Assembly: GCF_000342165.1 (NCBI RefSeq)
Contig: NZ_AMRV01000001.1
Location: 434,001 to 498,000 of the forward strand
Source of the DNA: Pacificimonas flava
GTDB lineage: Bacteria; Pseudomonadota; Alphaproteobacteria; Sphingomonadales; Sphingomonadaceae
Length of the DNA stretch: 64,000 nt
Direction: 5' to 3'
Positions 34,227 to 42,921 of the stretch are shown here, one piece after another. The notes below the pieces were generated by a model that saw only the letters and a program-made list of their open reading frames with translations, ran no database searches and was not told the DNA's origin. The translations under genes were made by a program, and so were the position numbers. Every line of letters starts with the position of its first letter. Position 1 is the first letter of the stretch.

Positions 34227-34262
34227 CCCGATCTTAAGGACACGCGAGGCAGGTGGGACAGT

Positions 34263-35996
34263 ATGTCGTCTGCAGCGTCATTCTACCCGGCCTTCGAGGC
34301 GCCCCTGACCGGGGGCGGTGCCTCGGTGTCCACCGCGAGCGAGCTTCTCGATACGCTTCCCGTGGGTATTGCCGTTTTCCGCCATGGCGGCGCCAATCAG
34401 CCGGTCTGCGTTCAGGCGAATCGCCTCTTCTACGAATGGTCGGGCATTGCGGCACCGGGACTGATCGGCGTCTCGCCGCGAAAAATCTCGGTGCTCTGCG
34501 ATCAGGGCTCGCTGATCGAGCAGATCGCCGAGGTCATCGCCGGCGGCCAGGCGGCTCGCGGCGAGCATAGCTGGTCGGTGCAGACGCAAACGGGTATTCA
34601 GCACTTCGCAGCGCAGGTCGCCGTTCAGAAGACCCGCAGCGGCCAGCAGGCCGTGCTTTGCGTTCGCGACCGTTCGCCGGAAATCTACGCAGAGGCGCAT
34701 TTGCGCCAGACGATGCTCAGCGACGATCTGACGGGCATACCGAATCGCCTCAGCTTCATGGAAAAACTGGAAACGGAGCTGGAACGTGCCGGTCGCAAGG
34801 GCCTCGTCGTCCTGCTTCTCAACGTCGACCGCTTCACGCGCATCAACGAGAGCCTGGGGGCCACCGTGGGGGACGAATTCCTGATCGCCCTCGCCCGCCG
34901 CCTGACCGGCTGCGTTCGCGATCGCGACTGCGTCGCCCGCCTCGGCGCCGACGAATTCGCGATCCTGCTGCCGACCGTGAACACGGAGGCCGGCGCCAAT
35001 GAAGTCGTCGAGCGCATTCACCAGCGGCTGGAGGACCCCTTCACCCTGTCCGGCGGCGAGGTCTATGCCAGCGCCACAATCGGCATCGCCATCGCCGAGG
35101 AGGTCGGCACGACGGCCGAGGAACTGATCCACCAGGCCGACTATGCGCTGCGATCCGCCAAATCCGCCGGTGCCAACGCCGTCGAGAAATATGTCGCGCG
35201 CGATCACAGCCGCGAAATCGGCCTCTTTCACATGGAAGCCGAACTTCGCCGCGCCATCGAACGGGAGGAACTGACCCTCGCCTACCAGCCGCTCGTCTCT
35301 CTGGAAACCGGCCGGATCGTCGGCGTCGAGGCGTTGTCGCGCTGGCACAATCCGGAGCGCGGCTTCGTATCGCCCGGCGATTATATTCCCATTGCAGAGG
35401 AATCGGGACTGATCGTTCCGCTTGGCCGCGCCGCGCTGCGGCACGCCTGCGAGCGCCTTGCCTATTGGCGCAAGACGATCAAGGCCGCGTCGGACATGCA
35501 CATCGCCGTCAACGTGTCCGGTGTCCAGTTGAAGCGGGATGACATCGTCGCCACGGTGCACGACGCACTGTCGAATGCCGGCCTGCCCGGCAGCGCCCTG
35601 AAGATTGAGCTGACCGAAAGCGCCATCGTCAGCGATCCCGAGCGTGTCCGGGAGGTGTTCCACCGCCTGAAGGCGCTCGGCTGCAAGATTGCCATGGACG
35701 ATTTCGGCACGGGTTATTCGTCGCTCGCCTATCTGCAGACGTTCCCGATCGATGTCCTCAAGATCGACCAGAGCTTCATCGCAGGCATGCTGGACAGCGA
35801 GGACAGCCAGAACATCATCGACGCCATTCTCTCCCTCTCCCGCGCGCTTCACATGACGACGGTAGCGGAGGGGATCGAGACCGAGTTGCAGATGCGCGCC
35901 ATCCGCGCCGCCGGCTGCGACATCGGCCAAGGTTATTATTTCGCTCGCCCGTTGTCCGAACCCGATCTGATCGCCAAGCTCGGCCAGAGCAGCTAG
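34263..35996 (+). CDS. PAS-GGDEF-EAL protein with degenerate GADEF, probable c-di-GMP phosphodiesterase
   Basis: This 577-residue cytoplasmic protein has an N-terminal PAS-like segment (LLDTLPVGIAVFRHGG). Its GGDEF domain signature is RLGADEF near residue 228, and an EAL domain with intact catalytic motifs follows: VEALSRWHN, DDFGTGYSSLAYLQ, LKIDQSFI and AEGIETE. The second Gly of GGDEF is replaced by Ala and the strong I-site RxxD is not evident, so cyclase activity is doubtful. The EAL half looks competent to hydrolyse c-di-GMP. It is 36 bases after parC on the same strand. Confidence 0.88.
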   Translation: MSSAASFYPAFEAPLTGGGASVSTASELLDTLPVGIAVFRHGGANQPVCVQANRLFYEWSGIAAPGLIGVSPRKISVLCDQGSLIEQIAEVIAGGQAARGEHSWSVQTQTGIQHFAAQVAVQKTRSGQQAVLCVRDRSPEIYAEAHLRQTMLSDDLTGIPNRLSFMEKLETELERAGRKGLVVLLLNVDRFTRINESLGATVGDEFLIALARRLTGCVRDRDCVARLGADEFAILLPTVNTEAGANEVVERIHQRLEDPFTLSGGEVYASATIGIAIAEEVGTTAEELIHQADYALRSAKSAGANAVEKYVARDHSREIGLFHMEAELRRAIEREELTLAYQPLVSLETGRIVGVEALSRWHNPERGFVSPGDYIPIAEESGLIVPLGRAALRHACERLAYWRKTIKAASDMHIAVNVSGVQLKRDDIVATVHDALSNAGLPGSALKIELTESAIVSDPERVREVFHRLKALGCKIAMDDFGTGYSSLAYLQTFPIDVLKIDQSFIAGMLDSEDSQNIIDAILSLSRALHMTTVAEGIETELQMRAIRAAGCDIGQGYYFARPLSEPDLIAKLGQSS

Positions 35997-36019
35997 TCCG
36001 CAGAGCGGCTTCGGCGGGC

Positions 36020-37222
36020 TTAATCGTTCCGCAAAGCGCGTTCGATCAGGCTTTCAAGCGCCGCGTCATCGACGGGAAAGCCGGATTCCGCCCAATCCCG
36101 CTCGAGCGCCTGCAAACGCCGGCTGACCTCCGGTCCCGGTTGCAGCCCGCGTGCAATCAGGTCCTTGCCGGATACCGGCAGCTTTCGGGGGCGGTAGTTC
36201 GCAAGCGTTCCCGCCGCCTCGGGCTGCCACTTCTCTGCCAGAAGCAACCAGTCGAGGGCTGTCTCCAACCCACGAAAATGCGCGTTCACGCGCACGTTCG
36301 GCCCGGCGCCCGCTATGCTGGCCGCCGCCACGAGCCGCTGCCGCTGGACTTTGGACAGGCGCAGGCGCTGCGCGACCCCCGCTGCGATGTCCGCATCCGC
36401 AGGCAACAGGGCCGCAAGGCGCCTGACCGGATCGGGCGCCGTGTGCGTTTGCTTTTCCCGCAGCACGAGACGCTGAAGTCTCGCCAGCCCAGCGCCGTCG
36501 AATTCGGGAATGACGGGGCGCCAGATGCCGTTCTCGACGGTCAGCGCCATGATCCCCGCCGGGTCCTCGGCCGCCAGCATCTTCATCAGTTCCATCGCGA
36601 TGCGTTCTCGTGACAGCGCCATCAGATCGTTCGCACGCGCCGTGCACGCCGCCATCGCGGCATCGTCGGGCGCGCCGGCGCCGAAGCGCTGATGAAAGCG
36701 AAAGAAGCGCAGGATTCGCAGATGATCCTCCGCAATCCGCGCGAGGGGATCGCCGATGAAGCGCACCCGGCCGGCCTCAAGATCGGCAAGTCCGCCGAAA
36801 TAATCCTCGACCTCCCCCTCCGGCAGCCGGGCATTCATGGCATTGATGGTGAAATCCCGCCGCGCCGCATCTTCCCGCCAGTCGCTGGTATACGCCACGT
36901 CCGCATGCCGTCCGTTCGTTTCCACATCGCGGCGCAGCGTCGTCACCTCCGCCACCAGACTGTCGGCCACGGCCGTCACCGTTCCATGCGCCAGGCCGGT
37001 CGGCACCGCCTTGATCCCCGCCGCCTGCAGGCGCGCGATCACCTCCTCCGGTTCGAATTCGGTGGCCAGGTCGACGTCGCTGACCGGACGCCCGGCAAGC
37101 GCATCGCGCACGGCCCCGCCGACAAGCCGCGTACGGCCGCTTTCGGCATCGAGCGCGCGCAGCAGCACGCGGCCGCCTGCCTGCCCGGTCCAGCGAAGGG
37201 GCGGCAACGTCGATAGCGTCAC
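36020..37222 (-). CDS. cca: CCA tRNA nucleotidyltransferase
   Basis: This 400-residue class II nucleotidyltransferase adds or repairs the tRNA 3' CCA end. The head domain has LVGGAVRDALAGRPVSDVDL with the catalytic Asp pair, then RRDFTINAMNARL, and DHLRILRFFRFHQRFG in the neck. The start is a GTG in a GTGA overlap with the Nudix gene stop. Upstream in-frame sequence does not resemble the family. It is the last of three coupled minus-strand genes. Confidence 0.9.
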   Translation of the reverse strand: MTLSTLPPLRWTGQAGGRVLLRALDAESGRTRLVGGAVRDALAGRPVSDVDLATEFEPEEVIARLQAAGIKAVPTGLAHGTVTAVADSLVAEVTTLRRDVETNGRHADVAYTSDWREDAARRDFTINAMNARLPEGEVEDYFGGLADLEAGRVRFIGDPLARIAEDHLRILRFFRFHQRFGAGAPDDAAMAACTARANDLMALSRERIAMELMKMLAAEDPAGIMALTVENGIWRPVIPEFDGAGLARLQRLVLREKQTHTAPDPVRRLAALLPADADIAAGVAQRLRLSKVQRQRLVAAASIAGAGPNVRVNAHFRGLETALDWLLLAEKWQPEAAGTLANYRPRKLPVSGKDLIARGLQPGPEVSRRLQALERDWAESGFPVDDAALESLIERALRND

Positions 37223-37824
37223 GATCCCAGGATCCTCGCCAGGTTGACGATGATGCCGGCGGTCGCCCCCCAGACACGCTGCGGCCGCCAGTCGATGGTG
37301 TAATAGCGCCGCAGCGCCCCATTCCATTCGGCCGCGTCTTCGATGTGGTTGGCGGTGTCGAGCGCGTGCGCCAGCGGCAGTTCGAACACTTCGCTAACCT
37401 CCGCCTCGTGCGGCGTCAGCGGCAGGCCGGGCGGGACGATACCCACGACGGGCGTGATCAGATAGCCGGTTCCCGTCCGGTAGCGATCGATCGCGCCGAC
37501 CACCTCGACAGCGCCGGGCGGCAGGTCGACCTCCTCATGCGCCTCTCGCAGTGCCGTTTCCTCCGCCGTCTCCCCCGGGTCGGCGCGCCCGCCTGGAAAG
37601 GCCACCTGGCCGGCATGCCGCTTCATCCGCGCATTGCGAACCGTCATCAGAAGCGCAGGCCCGGTGTCATGAGCGATGATCGGGATCAGCACGGCCGCCG
37701 CCTTCAGATCCGCCGCCCCGCCGCTGTCTCGCGCCGGGCCGTAATCGTCCTGCGTCAGTCGACCTCGGATTGACCCCGGCTCATAAGATCCAAGACGCGA
37801 GCGAACGGCGTCCAGATCGGTCAC
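37219..37824 (-). CDS. Nudix hydrolase, CoA pyrophosphatase type
   Basis: This 201-residue Nudix protein resembles NudL/CoA diphosphatase. The Nudix box is GGRADPGETAEETALREAHEEVDL. Just before it is the UPF0035-like region LMTVRNARMKRHAGQVAFPG, characteristic of CoA pyrophosphatases that cleave CoA to 3',5'-ADP and phosphopantetheine. The start is a GTG that overlaps the DUF1285 stop (GTGA), with GGAGGAGG immediately upstream. It is coupled at its other end to cca. Confidence 0.85.
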   Translation of the reverse strand: MTDLDAVRSRLGSYEPGSIRGRLTQDDYGPARDSGGAADLKAAAVLIPIIAHDTGPALLMTVRNARMKRHAGQVAFPGGRADPGETAEETALREAHEEVDLPPGAVEVVGAIDRYRTGTGYLITPVVGIVPPGLPLTPHEAEVSEVFELPLAHALDTANHIEDAAEWNGALRRYYTIDWRPQRVWGATAGIIVNLARILGS

Positions 37825-38366
37825 GCCTCCTCCGCCGAAAGAGAGAAGAAGGTTCCGCTGGACCACAGACCCGGCGGGTCGGCATCCTCGGCGATGGCAA
37901 GGTCCGCCAGCTCGTACCACACCGCTCTGCCGATGCGGGCCTCCAGGCCCGCGCGCACCTCCACATAGGGCGCGGGCTCGCCGCCCCGCTCGCGGACATG
38001 CAGCGGATGCGCCGCGTCGACGATAACGTGATCGCCGACATTCGTGCGAAGCGCGATGCGGCGCCCCTTCCCTTCCCCCTCGATGATCGTCTCCACGGCC
38101 TGGAAGGGCGCGTCCTCGACGTCGATCTCCAGCTTTTCCACCGGCGTGACCAGGAAATAGCGCTCGCCCTCACGCCGCAGAATGCTGGCGAACAGGCGCA
38201 CGAGCGCCTCGCGCTCGATGACGCCGCCCTCGTGGATCCAGCGCCCGTCCGCCGCAATGCAGAGGTCCATGCGCGCCTCCCGCTCGGGGTGCCAGCTTTC
38301 CACGGGCGGGCGGCGCTCTCCGGCGAGGAGGGATTCGATATCGGCAAGGGAGGGGCTTTTGTTCAT
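37821..38366 (-). CDS. DUF1285 family protein
   Basis: This 181-residue protein contains the DUF1285 pattern: DLCIAADGRWIHEGGVIERE, then LVRLFASILRREGERYFLVTPVEKLEIDVEDAPF and GDHVIVDAAHPL. The family is widespread in proteobacteria and its function is unsettled. It heads the DUF1285-Nudix-cca group and is divergent from moxR across only 66 bases, which must hold both promoters. Confidence 0.85.
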   Translation of the reverse strand: MNKSPSLADIESLLAGERRPPVESWHPEREARMDLCIAADGRWIHEGGVIEREALVRLFASILRREGERYFLVTPVEKLEIDVEDAPFQAVETIIEGEGKGRRIALRTNVGDHVIVDAAHPLHVRERGGEPAPYVEVRAGLEARIGRAVWYELADLAIAEDADPPGLWSSGTFFSLSAEEA

Positions 38367-38432
38367 GATGCGCCAACCTATACTCAGGGGGCCGCGGGCG
38401 CCGCAATCGTAAGAGGTCAGATCAGTATCCGT

Positions 38433-39419
38433 ATGAACCGTATAGACCCGCCCCCCAGCGCCAGTGACGCCGTTGCCCGCCTCGATACCCTGGCCGGAAA
38501 ATTTCAGCAGGCGAAGGACGAGCTCGCCCGAACCGTGATCGGGCAGGACGAAATCGTCGAGCAGGTGCTGGTGACGCTGCTTGCCGGCGGCCACGCGCTT
38601 CTCGTCGGCCTGCCGGGACTTGCCAAGACGCGGCTCGTGAAGGCGGCAGGCACTGTCCTGGGGCTCGACACCTCGCGCGTGCAGTTCACGCCGGATCTGG
38701 TTCCGTCCGACATCCTCGGCGCCGAGATTCTCGAGAACACGCAGGACGGCAGCCGGCAGTTCCGCTTCGTCGAGGGCCCGGTCTTTTCGCAGCTTCTCAT
38801 GGCCGACGAGATCAACCGCGCCAGCCCCCGCACGCAGTCCGCACTGCTGGAGGCGATGCAGGAGCGGCAGGTCACGGCGGCCGGGACGCCGCGCGGTCTG
38901 CCGCGACCCTTTCACGTTCTGGCCACGCAGAATCCCATCGAACAGGATGGCACCTATCCGCTGCCGGAGGCGCAGCTCGACCGGTTCCTGATGCAGCTCG
39001 ACATCGATTTTCCGTCGCAGGACGACGAGCGGACCATGCTGATGATGACGACCGGCGCGGGCGATCATGTTCCCGCCCTCGTCACGTCCGCGCAGGACCT
39101 GATCGAGGTTCAGGGACTCCTGCGCCACATGCCCTTGTCGGAGGACGTCCTGGACGGAATCCTTACCCTGGTTCGCGCGCTTCGCCCCGGCAATGGCGAC
39201 GAGACGCTCGTCTGGGGGCCCGGCCCGCGTGCCGGTCAGGCGCTGATCGCCGCGGCGAAGGCCCGCGCGTTCCTGCATGGGCGGAGCGCCCCGCTTCTCG
39301 CCGACGTCGCCGCCCTTGCCGCCCCGGCGCTGCGGCATCGCATGGCGCTGGGCTTCGCTGCACGGCGGCAAGGCGTGACCGTCGAGGGGTTGATCGCGGA
39401 CGCTGCCGCCGCCCTGTGA
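38433..39419 (+). CDS. moxR: MoxR-family AAA+ ATPase
   Basis: This 328-residue AAA+ ATPase has Walker A VGLPGLAKTR and Walker B FSQLLMADEINRASPRTQ. The sensor region is LATQNPIEQDGTYPLPEAQLDRFL. MoxR ATPases act as chaperones for proteins with von Willebrand or CARDB-like domains encoded beside them. It is the first gene of a four-gene group on this strand, followed 28 bases later by the DUF58 gene. Confidence 0.9.
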   Translation: MNRIDPPPSASDAVARLDTLAGKFQQAKDELARTVIGQDEIVEQVLVTLLAGGHALLVGLPGLAKTRLVKAAGTVLGLDTSRVQFTPDLVPSDILGAEILENTQDGSRQFRFVEGPVFSQLLMADEINRASPRTQSALLEAMQERQVTAAGTPRGLPRPFHVLATQNPIEQDGTYPLPEAQLDRFLMQLDIDFPSQDDERTMLMMTTGAGDHVPALVTSAQDLIEVQGLLRHMPLSEDVLDGILTLVRALRPGNGDETLVWGPGPRAGQALIAAAKARAFLHGRSAPLLADVAALAAPALRHRMALGFAARRQGVTVEGLIADAAAAL

Positions 39420-39447
39420 CTGCCCCCACGACCGCCGGCGGCCGGGC

Positions 39448-40293
39448 ATGAGCCGCGACGCCCCCTCCGCAGCTGAGCTTGCCGCCCTGATCGGCCCATT
39501 GTCTTTGGCGTCCGCACAGTCCAGGCGAACGGCCGCTCACGGCCGCCATGCGCGGCGGCGCTCGGGCGCCGGCACGGAATTCTGGCAATTTCGGACGTTG
39601 GAGCTTGGAGAGGCGGCGGCCCGCATCGACTGGCGGCGCTCCGCGCGAAGCGACGACCTTTACGTGCGTGAGCGGGAGCAGGAGGATCCTGTGCGCCTGC
39701 TTCTCTGGGCGGACGGTTCGGGATCGATGCACTATGCCAGCGCCCCCGCCCTGCCCTCCAAGGCTGCGCGCGCGCATCTTTTGCTACAGGCGTTGGCGCT
39801 GGCCGCGACTGAGGCGGAGGAACGGGTCGACGTGCTTGGCGCCGAGCGGCGGCGCAGCCCCCTGGCGGACCGGCTCCAAAGCGCGGAAACCGCCGATCCC
39901 TCGCTTCAAGATGCGTCGGCTGGCGATGTGATCCTGCTCGCCGGCGATTTTCTCGAAGAGTCCACCCTCGACCGCCTTGCAGAAGCATCGGACCGAGGTG
40001 CGACCGGGATCCTCATCAAGATCGCGGATCCTGCGGAGGCGGAGTTTCCGTTTCAGGGCCGCGTCTTCCTCACGGCCACGGAGGATAGCGATCCGGAAGC
40101 GGACATCGGCCGCGCGGACCGGCTTCGCAGCCCTTATCTCGCGGCCTGGCAAGCCCACCTGGACCGTCTGTCGGCCGCGGCGGAGGGCGCCGGCTGGCCG
40201 ATCTTCATACACCGGACCGATGAGGATCCGGTGCCCCTTCTGGGGGCGATCGCGGACCGTCTCCGCGCGCCGGAGGGCCGATGGGCGGTCTGA
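39448..40293 (+). CDS. DUF58 domain protein
   Basis: This 281-residue protein has the DUF58 hallmark RRRSGAGTEFWQFRTLELGE, followed by IDWRRSARSDDLYVREREQE. A VWA-like segment follows with WADGSGSMHYAS, a MIDAS-like DxSxS variant in which the first Ser is Gly. DUF58 proteins are almost always partnered with MoxR. It overlaps the next gene by 13 bases, which implies coupling. Confidence 0.88.
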   Translation: MSRDAPSAAELAALIGPLSLASAQSRRTAAHGRHARRRSGAGTEFWQFRTLELGEAAARIDWRRSARSDDLYVREREQEDPVRLLLWADGSGSMHYASAPALPSKAARAHLLLQALALAATEAEERVDVLGAERRRSPLADRLQSAETADPSLQDASAGDVILLAGDFLEESTLDRLAEASDRGATGILIKIADPAEAEFPFQGRVFLTATEDSDPEADIGRADRLRSPYLAAWQAHLDRLSAAAEGAGWPIFIHRTDEDPVPLLGAIADRLRAPEGRWAV

Positions 40294-42911
40294 CCTTCGC
40301 AGCGCCCTGGCTGCTCGCGGCGGCCGCGGTGCTTCCGTTGATCTATATTCTGCTGCGGCAGGCGCCGCCGCCGGCGCTGCGCGCGCCCCTCCCTTCGCTG
40401 AAGCTCCTGTCGCGAGAGGAGATACCGCCGCCGCAGGCTGCCCGTCCGCCATGGTGGCTGCTCCTCTTCCGGCTTTTCATCGCCGCCCTCCTCATCGCCG
40501 CGCTCGCGGGACCGTCATGGCAGCCGCAGCCGCCCGCGAATTTGCCGCAGCGGCTGGTGATCGTCATCGACAATGGCTGGGCCGCCGCGCCGCGCTGGGC
40601 GGAGATGGTGGATGCAGCGGAGCGGCGGGTCGAGTCCTTGTCCGGAACCGGCACACGCTTTGCCATTCTGCCGACGGCCGCGCAGCGAGAGGAGCGGAAC
40701 GGCGATGGCGGTCCGCCGCGCTTCGTGGACGGCGCCACCGCCCGCGCCGCCCTCGCTGCTCTTGCGCCGCAACCCTGGGGCCTCGACCGCGCAGGCGCCG
40801 CGACACGTCTGCCGTCGGAAGCATCCTATCTCTGGATCGCCGATGGCTACCAGACGGACGGTGCGACAGATTTGCGGCGGCGGCTCGAGGGCGGCGAAAT
40901 TCTCACCTTCCCATCCGCCGCTCCGGTGTTCACCGATCTCGGTCCAGCAGCTGGCGGCTATGCCATGCGTCTTGCCCGGCCCGGGGGCGGGCAAGAGCAT
41001 GCGGCAGTGCGCGTGCTCACACAGAACGGGCGCGAAATCGTGAACGGCGCGGCCTATTTCGACGGCGCCGGCGCCGCGCTCCGCCTGCCGGTTCCCGCGG
41101 CGGAACAGAACCGGGCCGCTCGGATCGTCGCCGGCGACGGCCCCGCCTCGACATTCCTGACCGCCGGTGCGAGCGCCCCGCCGCGCGTGGCCATTCTCGA
41201 TGGTGAAAGCGGCGATCCCCCGCTCCAGTCCGGCAGTTTCTACATTCGCCGCGCCATCGAACCGCAGGCGGAGATCGTGCGCACCGATCTGGCCGAGGCG
41301 GAGAGGTCGGACGCCGCCATGTTCATCCTGGACGACGTGCCCCTGTCCGAGGCTGCCGCCGCCCCGCTGCTGGACCGGGTCGAAAACGGCGCCGTCGCGG
41401 TCAGCTTTGCCGGGCCGCGCACGGCAGAAAATGGAACCGCGCTTTCCCCCGTCCCCCTGCGCAGCGGCGCACGCGCCTTTGGCGGCACCCTTTCCTGGCA
41501 GGAGCCGCAGGGCATTGCGCGATTTGCCGATGGCAGTCCGCTCGCCGGTCTGACCGGCGGGAACGACATTGCGATCCGCCGCCAGCTCCTTACCCGCGAT
41601 CTGCCGGACGGCGCCATGGTCTGGGCCGCGCTGGCCGACGGCACGCCCGTCGTCACCGCCGCACGGCGCGGCGCGGGCCTGCTGATATTGGTCCACACCT
41701 CGGCTGCGCCAGACTGGTCCGATTTGCCGCTGTCCGGCCTGTTCGAGACGATCATGCGTCGTTTCCTGCCGCTGGCCGCCAACCCCCGCGCGCTCGACAT
41801 CGCGGCAAGAGCGCCTTGGCGGCTGGAGCGGCAGATGACCGGCACCGCCGCGCTGATGACACCGGACGTATCGGCGGAAATTCCCGCGGATCGCTGGGAA
41901 CGCGCGGTGGCCTCGCCGGAGACTCCGCCCGGCCTTTATCGCAGCGGCGATCTGACACAGGCTCTGAACCTCACCAGTACCCTTCGTAGAGATTTCCGCT
42001 TTCGCCCCCTCCGGACGGACGGCCTCTCCCCCGCCGCCGACATGGCGCCCCCCATTCCGCTCGGTCGTTACCTGTTCCTGGCCGCCTGCCTGCTGATCGC
42101 GGCTGACATGCTGCTCTCCCTCCTTCTGAGGGGCGCACTCCGCCTCGGCCATTCGCCCGGCCTTCGCACCTCTGCACAGGTGACCGGGGCGATGGCGGCG
42201 CTTCTCCTCGCCGCGCCGCTCATGGCGCAGGGCCCCGCTCCGTCCCCGGGACCGGCGGCGGAGGAGGATGCGGGAATGCCGCGTCTGCAGCTTGCCTATA
42301 TCGGCGGCACCGGCGCGGATGCAGCGGTACGGGAGGGGCTTGAAGGGTTGTCGCAGGCACTTGCCCGGCGAACCGCAGTTCATCCCGGCGAACCGGCGCG
42401 CATCGCACCCGATGCCGCGAATATCGGACGCTATCCCGTCGTTTATTGGCCGGCCTACGCGCGCGGCAGCATGAGTGTGCGCGAGGCGCAGAATATCCGC
42501 GCCTATCTGGACCGGGGCGGCCTCGTGCTCTTCGATTTCGGCCGGCCCTTCGACGGCACCACGAACGCGCGCCGTCTGCTCGCCCCTTTGGGCCTTCCAT
42601 CGCTTGCGGAGGCGGACCGCAATCATGTGCTCATGAAAAGCTATTATCTGATCGGCTCCGCCGGTGGCGGCGCGCTATGGGTAGAGGCGGGGACCGCGGG
42701 CGAAAGCGGCCGGGTTTCCAGCGTCGCGATCGGCGGCGGCGATTGGGCGAACCTTTGGTCCGGCGCCACACCAGCCGCCCCCTCGGTGCGCGAGAATGCG
42801 CTGCGTTTCGGCATCAACCTGGTCATGTACGCGCTGACGGGCACGTACAAGGCGGATCAGGTGCACACCGAAACGCTGCTCGGTCGCATCGGCCGGTCCG
42901 CGCCGGAATGA
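40281..42911 (+). CDS. BatA-like membrane protein with C-terminal DUF4159 domain
   Basis: This 876-residue membrane protein starts with the aerotolerance (BatA) N-terminal pattern, FAAPWLLAAAAVLPLIYILL. A second helix lies near residue 60 and more helices near 590-660. The C-terminal part from about residue 670 matches DUF4159: LQLAYIGGTGADAAVREGL, then VVYWPAYARGSMSVREAQNI and FDFGRPFDG. The middle holds VWA-like and amidotransferase-like stretches without obvious active sites. It probably works with the MoxR/DUF58 pair in the envelope; the exact job is unknown. Confidence 0.82.
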   Translation: MGGLTFAAPWLLAAAAVLPLIYILLRQAPPPALRAPLPSLKLLSREEIPPPQAARPPWWLLLFRLFIAALLIAALAGPSWQPQPPANLPQRLVIVIDNGWAAAPRWAEMVDAAERRVESLSGTGTRFAILPTAAQREERNGDGGPPRFVDGATARAALAALAPQPWGLDRAGAATRLPSEASYLWIADGYQTDGATDLRRRLEGGEILTFPSAAPVFTDLGPAAGGYAMRLARPGGGQEHAAVRVLTQNGREIVNGAAYFDGAGAALRLPVPAAEQNRAARIVAGDGPASTFLTAGASAPPRVAILDGESGDPPLQSGSFYIRRAIEPQAEIVRTDLAEAERSDAAMFILDDVPLSEAAAAPLLDRVENGAVAVSFAGPRTAENGTALSPVPLRSGARAFGGTLSWQEPQGIARFADGSPLAGLTGGNDIAIRRQLLTRDLPDGAMVWAALADGTPVVTAARRGAGLLILVHTSAAPDWSDLPLSGLFETIMRRFLPLAANPRALDIAARAPWRLERQMTGTAALMTPDVSAEIPADRWERAVASPETPPGLYRSGDLTQALNLTSTLRRDFRFRPLRTDGLSPAADMAPPIPLGRYLFLAACLLIAADMLLSLLLRGALRLGHSPGLRTSAQVTGAMAALLLAAPLMAQGPAPSPGPAAEEDAGMPRLQLAYIGGTGADAAVREGLEGLSQALARRTAVHPGEPARIAPDAANIGRYPVVYWPAYARGSMSVREAQNIRAYLDRGGLVLFDFGRPFDGTTNARRLLAPLGLPSLAEADRNHVLMKSYYLIGSAGGGALWVEAGTAGESGRVSSVAIGGGDWANLWSGATPAAPSVRENALRFGINLVMYALTGTYKADQVHTETLLGRIGRSAPE

Positions 42912-42921
42912 GGCAGCGGGC

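Noticed and set aside
38367-39449. Upstream extension of the DUF1285 frame across moxR on the minus strand
   Set aside because: DUF1285 starts at ATG 38366. The extension is antisense to the well-supported MoxR ATPase.
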